DNA from: Lachnospiraceae bacterium
GTDB lineage: Bacteria; Bacillota; Clostridia; Lachnospirales; Lachnospiraceae
NCBI GenBank assembly: GCA_022845955.1
Contig: AP025576.1
Location: 1,488,001 to 1,552,000, forward strand
Direction: 5' to 3'
Length of the DNA: 64,000 nucleotides
Shown: positions 8,587-17,176 of the stretch, piece by piece
Layout of the letters: each line of letters opens with the position of its first letter
Numbering within the stretch: the stretch's first letter is position 1
Position numbers and translations under genes: made by a program
The notes under the pieces: model-generated
What the model was told of the DNA's origin: nothing
The model's input: only the letters and a program-made list of their open reading frames with translations
The model's database searches: none

Positions 8587-11357
8587 TCCTGTCCCTTTCC
8601 CTTTTTCAAAGACGGTACGTCAGGCTGTGCCACAGCTTGGCCGGCCGGTGCGCCGCTGCCGGGAAGCCGCAGCCTGCGCCGCCTTTCCAACACGACAATA
8701 AGGATAAATACAGCCAGGCTGAGCAGGCTGATAACGATTCCAAGGGCGAATCCGGTGGGGGAATAGTGCATTTCAATCGTATGCGCGCCCGGTTCCAGAG
8801 ACAGGCTGATAAAGGTATCATCAAACAGCCCGGCCTGTACTTCTTCCCCGTCTACCTGTATTTTCCAGCCCGGTTCATAGGGGACGCTGAGAATCAGCTC
8901 TCCGGCCTGACTTACATCAATATGGCCTTTGATATGTGTGGAATCAAAGGAATCCACCGTCATGGTTTCCTGACTCAGGATAGCGACAGCCTGAGCCATA
9001 ACCGTCTCGTCCAGGCGGTAAGCGGATAGGCTTAACGAACTGCTGTCCTCGGAATGCAGAGAGATCACGTCCCCTTCGTCATGCCAGCCCAAATCGCAGA
9101 TATAGCGGTATTTCAGTTTGGTAAAGGATTTGGAAAGGGATTCCGATTCCATTTTCAGGGTATCCACCTTGCCGTTGTTTACATAGGCATAATAATGGCC
9201 GCTCTGCTCCACGGTTATGGTGGTGGCGCTGCCGTCCTCCTGGGTGCCCACACCGGTGAACAGCGCTTCGTCCAGTCCCAGCGCCCGTACCATCAGGTTC
9301 TGGGTTTCCATCGGATTGCTGCCCTCCCGGTCCAGCACCTTTTCCAGGACATCGGTCTGGGTATCTTCTATATTCCCCAGAAATTCATCCAGCATTCCCC
9401 CGTTTTCCGTTTCCGTCTCGTTTGGCTGCGCGGCTGTGCCATCCCCGTTTTCCCCGGAAGCTGTCTGGGAGTTGCCGGAGGAGGTGTTGAACCCGGGATG
9501 GTTGCTTACCATAAAGCCCAGAGGGAGAGTGTATTTGCATTCATACAGGTAGATATCCCCTTCACTGTCAATCAGCGTATACAGGTTCGGATCCTCCTGG
9601 GAGGATTTGGAGAACATATACCGCACCGAAAGAAGGGAAGAGGTAAAGGGCGTCGCGCCGTCAAAGCAGTAGAATACCTTGCTGTGGCTCATCCCCAGTT
9701 TTTCGTAGAACTCCTCCACATGGCCGTTTGCCGTGGAAGAGAATAAAGAAGCCGTGGGATAGCCGATCATGGTGCCGTCATTTTTGGTCACCCGGCTGAA
9801 TTTTTCAAACCGGTAAAAGTCCGGATCCTGTTCCTGGATCCGTTCCACCAGCATCCGGTAATTGTCATGGTTTTCCAGATATTTGCTGCGGCTGGTTACG
9901 GATACGCTGGTCTGGTACATATTGACGGAGGCTTCCGTCGTCACGGCCAGCAGTGTGAGGACGGCCAGCAGCTTCAGGCTGAAATTCCTTTTCTTATAAT
10001 AATAGAGGAAAATCCCATATAGGCATAAAAATGCGGCCGTGAGCAGGAAGGTTTCCACAGGAAAGGCTTCTTCGTTGTCGATGAGCTTTTCGCACAGGAG
10101 GACAAAACCCAGGGAAAGGCAGAAACTGACTCCCAACGCTTTGTAGGAGCACTCCCGGATACGCAGGATCGCTTCGCAGCAGAGGGTGAGCAGCAGGAAA
10201 ATGTACATAAAGGACTGTCTGCAGGGCAGGGAGTCCGGATAATTCATGCCGTGCCATATGAAATTCAGCATATTGGTGGAAAAGCTCACCAGCATAAAAG
10301 CCAGAAGGCCGATACGCAGCGCCTTATCCCGCAGGGAAATTTTCCCGTTGGCTATATAAAGGGGGACCAGAAGGAAAACCGCCACGCCGCAGTAGATATT
10401 CGGCCAGTGATCCAACCCCGTTTCCACAGCCACGTCCATACAATGCCGTGCCAGCATATCGATGGTGGAAAAATAAAAGGTCAGCTTGGAAGGGAAATTG
10501 ATATCGCTGAATTTGGTCAGATGCAGCGCCGAATACTCCGGAATGAGCAGAATGGCGGCCATTCCTCCTGCCAAAGCGGAAAATAAAGCAAAACGCAGAA
10601 AAGCCTTCCCGATATGGCGGAAGGTATGGCATTTGGTCAGCAGCAGTACCAGGAAATACAGAACCAGGAAGATGCAGACCATAATGGATATATAGTAGTT
10701 GGACAGGATGCACAGCCCTAAGCTGATGCAGTACAGCTTATATTTTCCTTCCGTTACCAGTTTTTCCAGCCCCAGGGCTATCAGCGGGAAAAGGAAAATG
10801 CAGTCCAGCCACATGACATTCCAGTTGTAGGCGGCAAGATAGCCGGACATGGCATAAAATACGGCGAAGGGGACCACAGCCACGCTCCGGGTTTTAAAAT
10901 GTCTGGTAAGATACCAGGCGAAGGTAAAACCACAGAAGCCGATTTTGAGGATGACCAGATAGGACATGAATTCTATCAGGTACTGATCCGGGAACAGCAC
11001 AACAAGCCAGTTGAAGGGGCTTGCCATATAATAAGCATACAGAGCCAGGAAATTAGTTCCCACCCCCACATTCCAGGAGTAACCAAGGCTTTCATTGTTC
11101 CGCAGCTTGCTCAGCATCTCCGAAAGAAAGGGGACATATTGATGGTACATGTCGGAATGCATAAAGCTTTCGTCGCCGAAAGGGAAAATACCGTTAATGA
11201 TGAAAATAGTGAGCATGATCAGAAACGGAATGGCGAAGGAAAGCAGGCAGACCCAGTTACTGCGGATACGGGAAAGCAAGGAAGGCGGGACGGAAGCAGG
11301 ATGGGATTCGTTTTTCCGGGCCTGCCGGCCCGCCGTAATGTTATGCACAAATTTCAT
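8583..11357 (-). CDS. YfhO-family multi-membrane-spanning protein (putative bactoprenol-dependent glycosyltransferase)
   Basis: About 924 residues with a dozen or more helices in the N-terminal half, a large extracytoplasmic domain, and a last helix near residue 890 followed by an Arg-rich tail. GT-C-like features include the early acidic motif GDESFMHSDMYHQYVPFLSEM and the SPFNWLV block typical of YfhO. Family members in Bacillus and Listeria add sugars to teichoic acids from undecaprenyl-phosphate sugars. The start is ATG 11357, because the only GGAGG lies between this codon and an in-frame ATG at 11381. Downstream of the LtaS-like gene and coupled to the DUF1624 gene, it likely decorates the LtaS-like product. 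A low-complexity Ser/Gly/Glu stretch around residues 620-650 is probably a surface loop. Confidence 0.88.
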   Translation of the reverse strand: MKFVHNITAGRQARKNESHPASVPPSLLSRIRSNWVCLLSFAIPFLIMLTIFIINGIFPFGDESFMHSDMYHQYVPFLSEMLSKLRNNESLGYSWNVGVGTNFLALYAYYMASPFNWLVVLFPDQYLIEFMSYLVILKIGFCGFTFAWYLTRHFKTRSVAVVPFAVFYAMSGYLAAYNWNVMWLDCIFLFPLIALGLEKLVTEGKYKLYCISLGLCILSNYYISIMVCIFLVLYFLVLLLTKCHTFRHIGKAFLRFALFSALAGGMAAILLIPEYSALHLTKFSDINFPSKLTFYFSTIDMLARHCMDVAVETGLDHWPNIYCGVAVFLLVPLYIANGKISLRDKALRIGLLAFMLVSFSTNMLNFIWHGMNYPDSLPCRQSFMYIFLLLTLCCEAILRIRECSYKALGVSFCLSLGFVLLCEKLIDNEEAFPVETFLLTAAFLCLYGIFLYYYKKRNFSLKLLAVLTLLAVTTEASVNMYQTSVSVTSRSKYLENHDNYRMLVERIQEQDPDFYRFEKFSRVTKNDGTMIGYPTASLFSSTANGHVEEFYEKLGMSHSKVFYCFDGATPFTSSLLSVRYMFSKSSQEDPNLYTLIDSEGDIYLYECKYTLPLGFMVSNHPGFNTSSGNSQTASGENGDGTAAQPNETETENGGMLDEFLGNIEDTQTDVLEKVLDREGSNPMETQNLMVRALGLDEALFTGVGTQEDGSATTITVEQSGHYYAYVNNGKVDTLKMESESLSKSFTKLKYRYICDLGWHDEGDVISLHSEDSSSLSLSAYRLDETVMAQAVAILSQETMTVDSFDSTHIKGHIDVSQAGELILSVPYEPGWKIQVDGEEVQAGLFDDTFISLSLEPGAHTIEMHYSPTGFALGIVISLLSLAVFILIVVLERRRRLRLPGSGAPAGQAVAQPDVPSLKKGKGQE

Positions 11358-11423
11358 TTTGTCTTTATACCTCCGGGGCATTGTTTGTGTGGCCGGTCCG
11401 TGTCCCCCGTTTGGGCGTGACCG

Positions 11424-13202
11424 TTATTTACGCGTGCTGGAATCGAACAGCTGATAATACTGGTAGCCTTTATATTGCGACAGAAGGCTTTCCTGATCCT
11501 CCGCGTTGGTAAAGGTGCCGTCCTGAAGATCCACATGGTTTGCGGATATGACGGGAACCTCCTGGGAGAAAGCGGCAAGATAGCTGAAGTACGCAGGCAT
11601 GGGAAGACCCGCAGCTTCCAGAGTTTTTGTGCCGAGGTAGTTGGCGCTGGTTTCCACATCCTGTTCCTCATCGATTTCATAGTTGGCCCAGATAAGGAAG
11701 GGCACCTTGTAACGGCGCGATACCTCTTCCTCCGTCAGGGTGGAATTACGCTTGCCGTTAAGCTTCCAGACCGGTTCCACCACGGAATTGGTCGGCTGGT
11801 GATCTCCGAAAAAGACAATGATAGTTTCCTCGTCCTGTTCTTCAAAATAGGCGATGAGATCCTGCAGTGCTTCATCGGAGAGCTTCATCAGGGACAGGTA
11901 ATTATTGAGGGCAGCGGATTCGGTCCCCTCCACCTTGATATCCGGCTGGAAATTGGCAAAGCTTTCCGTATAAGAGGAATGGTTCTGCATCGTCACGTTG
12001 AATAAAAAGAGCGGCTGTCCCTCTTCTTTCTGCTCATAGCTTTCTATGATCTTATCATAGTCCGATTTATCGCTGACATAATCCCTCACAAGGATCGGGT
12101 TTTTGTAGTCCGGAAGAAAATAGGCTTCCTGGAAGCCCAGGAAAGGATAGACCTTATCCCTGTCCCAGCCGGTGGCTTTATACGGATGCATGGCTACCGT
12201 TTTATAACCGAGGGAAGCCAGATGGGAAGCCATGGACGGCGTTTCCCCGGTGATATACTGCTGATAGGGAATGCTGCCCGCCGGAAGAAAGGCCATGGTA
12301 TTTCCGGTGAGATATTCAAACTCCGTATTTGCAGTATTTCCGCCGAGGACCGAAACATTCAGCCAGCCGGATATGGTATTATCCGCACCGTCCATCAGGC
12401 TGTGCGTGAAGGGCATGTAGTCCTCATTTGTCTGAAAGTCCGCCAGCACAGACGGGTCGGAAAACGCTTCGTTCATGATTACAATAATATTGGGTGTTTT
12501 TTCCGGCGTTTCCTCCGGCGCGGCGTAGGCCTCAAGTTCTTCCTTGGCCGTGTCCGCATTATAACCCGCGGGCTTGTCGACGGAAATATAGCGCAGCTCC
12601 ATGACAAAAGCCAGGGCGGTGCCGTTTTTAAAGCTGATCGTGGTGGGAGTGAACAGCTTGTCATACAGACGGAGCTTCTGCTGTACGATTTCGTCGGAAT
12701 GGAACATGGCGCCGAAGGCAACCAGCATACCGCAGATAACGGCGGCAGTGGGAATACGGAATTTCCAGGTGCCCTTTTTCAGCGTAAAGCGGCAGAAAAA
12801 TTCCAGCAGCAGAAGTACCAGGAAACCGATCACCACCAGCAGCGCCTGTTTATCCAGGGAATATTCGTAATTGTCCGCCACGCTAGCGGCAGTGCGGATG
12901 GAAAAAAGATCCCAGGGCTGGATGGGTACGGAACGGAAATTCAGCACAAAATAATTCACAAGCCCATACAGGAAGAAAAAAAGCGTCTCCGCCATAAGCG
13001 CCACATGCAGCCTGCCGATTGCGGCAAACAGCAGCAGGGCGATAAGTTCAAACATGATGATGTTCAAAACCTGGGGAGTTGCCTTCATGGTTTTCCAGGG
13101 ATTATGGGTAAACCACTCCAGAAGATAAAAGGTTACAACCGGATACAGCAGCATCAGAAGAAGGTTCAGCCTGCTGTCCTTTATTTTTTTAAGAAATTTC
13201 AT
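11424..13202 (-). CDS. LTA synthase/sulfatase-family phosphoglycerol transferase-like protein
   Basis: The 592-residue protein has five membrane helices in the first ~170 residues and an extracellular alkaline-phosphatase-fold domain. Key LtaS-type residues can be matched: metal-ligand glutamate in NIIVIMNEAF (Glu245), the nucleophile region GGNTANTEFEYLTG (Thr290 aligns with the catalytic Thr of LtaS) and the metal site VFFGDHQP near the C-terminus. It probably polymerises or transfers phosphoglycerol (or another phospho-headgroup) onto an envelope glycan. GAGGTG precedes the ATG. It is the first gene of a minus-strand set with YfhO and DUF1624 proteins. LtaS itself cannot be assigned because several paralogues (e.g. 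LtaP-, EptA-like) share these motifs. Confidence 0.88.
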   Translation of the reverse strand: MKFLKKIKDSRLNLLLMLLYPVVTFYLLEWFTHNPWKTMKATPQVLNIIMFELIALLLFAAIGRLHVALMAETLFFFLYGLVNYFVLNFRSVPIQPWDLFSIRTAASVADNYEYSLDKQALLVVIGFLVLLLLEFFCRFTLKKGTWKFRIPTAAVICGMLVAFGAMFHSDEIVQQKLRLYDKLFTPTTISFKNGTALAFVMELRYISVDKPAGYNADTAKEELEAYAAPEETPEKTPNIIVIMNEAFSDPSVLADFQTNEDYMPFTHSLMDGADNTISGWLNVSVLGGNTANTEFEYLTGNTMAFLPAGSIPYQQYITGETPSMASHLASLGYKTVAMHPYKATGWDRDKVYPFLGFQEAYFLPDYKNPILVRDYVSDKSDYDKIIESYEQKEEGQPLFLFNVTMQNHSSYTESFANFQPDIKVEGTESAALNNYLSLMKLSDEALQDLIAYFEEQDEETIIVFFGDHQPTNSVVEPVWKLNGKRNSTLTEEEVSRRYKVPFLIWANYEIDEEQDVETSANYLGTKTLEAAGLPMPAYFSYLAAFSQEVPVISANHVDLQDGTFTNAEDQESLLSQYKGYQYYQLFDSSTRK

Positions 13203-13435
13203 GTTACACCTCGTTGTCCTTTCCGCAGGACGTAAATTGATATATAATAAAAAGCACTTTCCCCCATATTCTTGTTACATTCTAGTCAGACCGGTGAAAA
13301 CTGTCAAGAGAAGCGGGGAATAATTCATAAAATGGAAAGAAAATTATAAAAAAACAATCAAAAACAAACGGATATTTGTTCTGCATGTCTGCATACGGAC
13401 TGCGGAACCGCCGGCAAAAGATTGGAGTGTGTATC

Positions 13436-14296
13436 ATGCGGATGGATAAGGAGATACTAAGACGGACGCAGGCCCAGTTTCTGATGGACTGTGCGCTTTC
13501 CCCGGACTGTGCCGGAACGGGGCAGGGCTATTTGATCGGGAGGAAACCGGAAATGCCGGAGCAGGATTTTATGACGGATATTTCCTACGGCTATCTGATG
13601 CGGGACTATATGGAGGCGTACCGGGAAAAGGCTTTCGCCGGAAAGGACTACGGAATTGTTTCCCGGACACGGGTATACCAGGGGATGGATTTATTTTTCC
13701 GGGCTATTTTATTTTGCGGGAAGGGTTACCTTCTGGCAGACGACGCCATATACGACTGGTGCTGCCGGGAGTACGGGGAGGGCGGGATCCGGCCGGAATG
13801 GTTCTGCCGGTTTTCCAACCTGCGCCGGCTGGATCAGCAGCTGGGGCGTTACCGGCGTCGTATTGCGGACACCCATATTTATTTCCTGCCGGGAGGAGAG
13901 GAAGAGGCCCCGCTTGCCCCTTCGGTTGAGGTGCGCTGGTTCGAACAGGACGAGATCTCCGGCTGGAAGGAAGGAACGGCGTTCCGCCATGCGATTTGCG
14001 GTTCGGAGCTGATGCCGGATAAAATCGCCGCGGCAGCGGTACTGGACGGCAAAACCGTTGCGGTGGCCGGAGCCAGTGAGGACAGCCCGCTGATGTGGCA
14101 GATAGGGATTGATGTGCTTCCCTCCTGCGAGGGGATGGGACTGGCTTCCGGTTTGGTTTCCCTTTTAAAAAAGGAAATCCTGCGGCGGGGAAAAATCCCT
14201 TTTTACGGAACCAGCGAATCCCACGGAGTATCCAGGAATGTGGCCGTCCGTGCCGGATTCCTTCCCGCCTGGGCGGAGGTATATGTACAGAAGTAA
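13436..14296 (+). CDS. GNAT-family N-acetyltransferase
   Basis: A 286-residue protein whose C-terminal half holds the GNAT acetyl-CoA loop (PSCEGMGLASGLVSLLKKEI) followed by a beta-strand and the RNVAVRAGFLPAW element typical of motif B. The N-terminal ~150 residues have no motif I recognise and are unusually Arg/Tyr/Cys-rich. ATG 13436 is chosen because GGAG lies 8 nt upstream; the frame opens earlier at 13376 without a ribosome binding site. It stands alone between divergent and tandem genes, so context does not reveal the acceptor. Confidence 0.75.
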   Translation: MRMDKEILRRTQAQFLMDCALSPDCAGTGQGYLIGRKPEMPEQDFMTDISYGYLMRDYMEAYREKAFAGKDYGIVSRTRVYQGMDLFFRAILFCGKGYLLADDAIYDWCCREYGEGGIRPEWFCRFSNLRRLDQQLGRYRRRIADTHIYFLPGGEEEAPLAPSVEVRWFEQDEISGWKEGTAFRHAICGSELMPDKIAAAAVLDGKTVAVAGASEDSPLMWQIGIDVLPSCEGMGLASGLVSLLKKEILRRGKIPFYGTSESHGVSRNVAVRAGFLPAWAEVYVQK

Positions 14297-14340
14297 CGAT
14301 TCCGTCCGGCCTGTGCCCGGGTAAACTTCCTCCCGGCAGT

Positions 14341-14367
14341 CTGGATAAGTAAGCCTGGATAAGTAAG
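14341..14367. repeat. short tandem duplication
   Basis: The 13-14-mer CTGGATAAGTAAG occurs twice in direct succession (14341-14353 and 14355-14367) between the GNAT gene and the MORN-repeat gene. It looks like a local duplication with no obvious role. Confidence 0.6.
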
Positions 14368-14486
14368 AAAATTTTTCCTGTGCCGTCAGGAATAAATATG
14401 GTAAAATAATGGTAACGCTTTGGACAGGTCTGCACAGTTACGAATAGCTGCAGGCGGAGACAGAAAAAAGGCAGGAGAACAGGTGA

Positions 14487-15527
14487 ATGAAGGATAATAA
14501 ACGAATCAGGGAGCTTGTGCCGGTAGTCGCACTGCTTCTCTTTATCATTGTAGTCCTGGTTCTGTGCGTGGTGAGCGCCAGAGGGAAAAGGGCGGAGCAG
14601 GAAACCGCGGCGGAAACGGCGGCGGAGAGCACGGAACCTCCCACGGAAGAAACCCAGGAGCCGGCCTCAGAGACCGGCGGGGAAAGCATGCAGGCCGTGC
14701 CGGACAAGGAACCGGTGGAAGTACAGGAAACCATCGAACTGGAGGCGGAAGAGCCTTTGGAAACGTCCTCCGCACAGACGCCGGGAACGGTATCGGGTTC
14801 CGACAGTCCGGTTACGCCCCAGGTCAGCGGGAATGCTGCGGTTACGGTGGTGAAGAAAACAAACGCCCAGATGCTTGCGGAAATGATGGATTATTGGTCA
14901 AAGGGCAACGTGGAGGCGGTGGAGGATTTAAGCGGCCTGGCACATTACCGGGCCATGTCGGCTTCCCTGAAAAGCGCCTCATACTTCTATTATTATGGGG
15001 AAAGGAACGGCGCAGGACGCCCGGAGGGGACCGGCATAGCCGTCTATGGTGAAGATCAGTACTATTACGGGGAATGGAAGGACGGCTTCCGCAGCGGCCA
15101 GGGAATATGGATTAAAATGTATTTCGGTGACGGAAAGGATGCCGGCACGGATCCGGTTTTTATCAGCCACAGCTACGACGGCGCATGGCTGAATAACCTG
15201 CCTAACGGGGAAGGCCATGAGCGTTACGATCTGGATGTGGGCAAAGCGGAGCCCGGCAGCCGTTATTTCCAGAATGTAATCGGAAATTTCAAAGACGGCC
15301 TTTATGACGGGGAAATGTATATCAACACCCTGAATTCGGATAAAAATGTCCAGGAATGGAAAGGGAAGGCAAAGGACGGTGTATTTGAAACCTTTGAGGG
15401 CAGGGATCTGGAGGGAAGGGTGCCTGTCTGCCAGGATGTGCAGAACCCCGACAGCCATATGTGGATCCAGCCGCTGGAAAATAAGGATCAGGGGATAGAG
15501 GAAGTAAGGGAACAGATGAAAAAGTAA
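14487..15527 (+). CDS. membrane-anchored MORN-repeat protein
   Basis: The 346-residue protein has one N-terminal membrane helix (about residues 12-30), a long Glu/Thr/Pro-rich low-complexity linker (about 32-125), and a C-terminal domain with at least three MORN-like units: YYYGEWKDGFRSGQGI, YDGAWLNNLPNGEG and VIGNFKDGLYDGEM. MORN sheets usually bind lipids or partner proteins. The linker suits crossing the cell wall, so the repeats are probably outside the membrane. AGGAG sits about 9 nt before the ATG. No partner is apparent; the downstream gene begins about 50 bp later after a separate ribosome binding site. Function unknown. Confidence 0.75.
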   Translation: MKDNKRIRELVPVVALLLFIIVVLVLCVVSARGKRAEQETAAETAAESTEPPTEETQEPASETGGESMQAVPDKEPVEVQETIELEAEEPLETSSAQTPGTVSGSDSPVTPQVSGNAAVTVVKKTNAQMLAEMMDYWSKGNVEAVEDLSGLAHYRAMSASLKSASYFYYYGERNGAGRPEGTGIAVYGEDQYYYGEWKDGFRSGQGIWIKMYFGDGKDAGTDPVFISHSYDGAWLNNLPNGEGHERYDLDVGKAEPGSRYFQNVIGNFKDGLYDGEMYINTLNSDKNVQEWKGKAKDGVFETFEGRDLEGRVPVCQDVQNPDSHMWIQPLENKDQGIEEVREQMKK

Positions 15528-15578
15528 CGGCCCGGTAATGCCGGGCCCGCAAATGATAAAAAACAGGGGGTAAAACGT

Positions 15579-17012
15579 ATGGCAAGATACCAATGCGGAA
15601 TCTGCGGTTACATTTTTGATGAAGAGACGGAAGGAAAGCTGTTTTCCACGCTGGAAAGATGTCCGGTCTGCGGCCGGGAAACGGAAAACTTCCGTCCGGC
15701 GGAAGAGAACGGGGCGGAGAAAGAGAACGGGGCGGAGAAAGAAAACGGGGCGGAGCCGGAGCGCGTTTCGCAGGAGGAATGCGTCCCGGATTTATCCTAT
15801 CCGAAGGAATACCGGCGGCAGGATGGAAATGTGCGTTACATGGCACAAATCCATGAAATGGCGATGACGGGAAAACCTATTATCGAGGCGATGGGAACGC
15901 AGATGGCCATGCCGGGATGGGATGATATCCTCCTGCTGGGGGCACAGCTGAACCCGCCTCCGCTGGAGGAGCATGCGCACGTGGACACCACTACGGTGAT
16001 TGGCCCCAATGCCAAAAAGCCTCTGGTCCTGAGTCATCCGGTATACATATCCCACATGTCCTTTGGCGCCCTGTCCAAGGAAGCCAAGGTATCCCTGGCA
16101 AAAGGCAGCGCACTGGCCCATACCGCCATGTGCAGCGGGGAAGGCGGGATCCTTCCCGAGGAAAGGGAAGCGGCGGAAAAATATATTTTTGAATATGTGC
16201 CCAACCTGTACAGCGTGACCCCGGAGAACCTGCGCAGGGCCGACGCGGTGGAAATTAAAATCGGGCAGGGCACCAAACCGGGGATGGGCGGCCATCTGCC
16301 GGGCGGCAAGGTGACGCCGGAAATTGCGGCAATACGGAACAAACCTTTGGGAGAGGACGTGATCAGCCCTTCCAGATTTCCGGGAATAGATACCAGAGAG
16401 GATCTGAAAGCACTGGTGGATAAACTGCGGGCGGAATCCGACGGCCGGCCTGTCGGTATCAAGATTGCCGCCGGGCGGCTGGAACGGGATTTGGAATACT
16501 GTGTATTCGCAGGCCCGGATTTTATAACCATCGACGGAAGAGGCGGGGCGACGGGAGCCAGCCCCAGGCTGGTACGGGATTCTACCAGCGTTCCCACCGT
16601 ATATGCCCTTTACCGGGCAAGAAAGTATCTGGACAGCGTAAAGTCGGACATTTCCCTGGTGATCACGGGCGGCCTGCGGGTATCCTCCGATTTTGCCAAA
16701 GCCCTTGCCATGGGAGCGGATGCCGTTGCGGTGGCTTCCGCGGCATTGATGGCGGCGGCCTGCCAGCAGTACCGGATCTGCGGCACCGGAAAATGCCCGG
16801 TCGGGATCGCCACCCAGGACGAAACGCTCCGGGCGCGGCTGAAAACGGATGCGGCGGCGGCCAGGGTTGCCAATTACCTGAACGGATCCCTGGAGGATCT
16901 GAAAACATTCGCCCGGATAACCGGCCATGCAAGGCTGCATGATCTGAACGTGAGTGATTTATGCACCATCAGCCGGGAAATTTCGGAATTTACCAATATC
17001 CCTCACGCATAA
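15579..17012 (+). CDS. glutamate synthase (GltB C-terminal/FMN domain) with N-terminal rubredoxin-like domain
   Basis: The 477-residue protein starts with a rubredoxin-type zinc/iron knuckle (CGIC at 6-9, CPVC at 28-31), continues through a repetitive linker, and then carries the whole FMN-binding glutamate-synthase domain: SHMSFGALSKEA, SGEGG, GQGTKPGMGGHLPG, the TIDGRGGATGASP phosphate/flavin region, and a C-x5-C-x4-C cluster (CQQYRICGTGKC) matching the 3Fe-4S site of GltS. Members lacking the amidotransferase domain, like this one, act with separate partners or on other substrates. The rubredoxin knuckle may deliver electrons to FMN. AGGGGG precedes the ATG. It is monocistronic by spacing, so the physiological electron donor is not visible. 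Confidence 0.88.
   Translation: MARYQCGICGYIFDEETEGKLFSTLERCPVCGRETENFRPAEENGAEKENGAEKENGAEPERVSQEECVPDLSYPKEYRRQDGNVRYMAQIHEMAMTGKPIIEAMGTQMAMPGWDDILLLGAQLNPPPLEEHAHVDTTTVIGPNAKKPLVLSHPVYISHMSFGALSKEAKVSLAKGSALAHTAMCSGEGGILPEEREAAEKYIFEYVPNLYSVTPENLRRADAVEIKIGQGTKPGMGGHLPGGKVTPEIAAIRNKPLGEDVISPSRFPGIDTREDLKALVDKLRAESDGRPVGIKIAAGRLERDLEYCVFAGPDFITIDGRGGATGASPRLVRDSTSVPTVYALYRARKYLDSVKSDISLVITGGLRVSSDFAKALAMGADAVAVASAALMAAACQQYRICGTGKCPVGIATQDETLRARLKTDAAAARVANYLNGSLEDLKTFARITGHARLHDLNVSDLCTISREISEFTNIPHA
15706..15762 (+). repeat. in-frame 18-bp tandem repeat in the rubredoxin-GltB linker
   Basis: A unit close to GAGAACGGGGCGGAGAAA occurs three times in a row with one substitution in the third copy, encoding (E/K)ENGAE three times. 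It lengthens the flexible linker between the rubredoxin-like knuckle and the FMN domain. Slippage could change its length without breaking the frame. Confidence 0.8.
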
Positions 17013-17016
17013 CGCT

Positions 17017-17056
17017 CTGCTTCCCTGTGCGGCCTGCTGCCCGCACAGGGAAGCAG
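17017..17056 (+). terminator. strong hairpin after the glutamate synthase gene
   Basis: Perfect 16-bp arms (17017-17032 and 17041-17056) around an 8-nt loop start 5 bp after the stop codon. The T run (ATTTTTTTAT) comes only about 25 nt later, so termination is likely but the geometry is not textbook. Confidence 0.5.
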
Positions 17057-17106
17057 GGCCGGGGGACGCCAAATTTTTTTATCTGCACCCAAGCGGATTG
17101 TTTTAC

Positions 17107-17154
17107 TTGCAACCTGCTGTTCTTTCTATTATACTTATACAGTTAGCTAGTTAA
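17107..17154 (+). promoter_or_regulatory. promoter and palindromic operator candidate of the MATE gene
   Basis: TTGCAA (17107-17112) and TATACT (17130-17135) are separated by 17 bp. Immediately downstream, TTAGCTAGTTAA (17143-17154) is a 10/12 palindrome of the size bound by MarR-type repressors. Its position over the transcription start suggests repression. No MarR gene is adjacent. Confidence 0.55.
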
Positions 17155-17176
17155 GTGATAGAAAGTGGTGTTATTT

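Noticed and set aside
12186..13235. 349-codon plus-strand frame opposite the LtaS-like gene
   Set aside because: No domain, His/Gly/Arg-rich composition typical of antisense frames; the minus-strand gene has full LtaS-type motifs.
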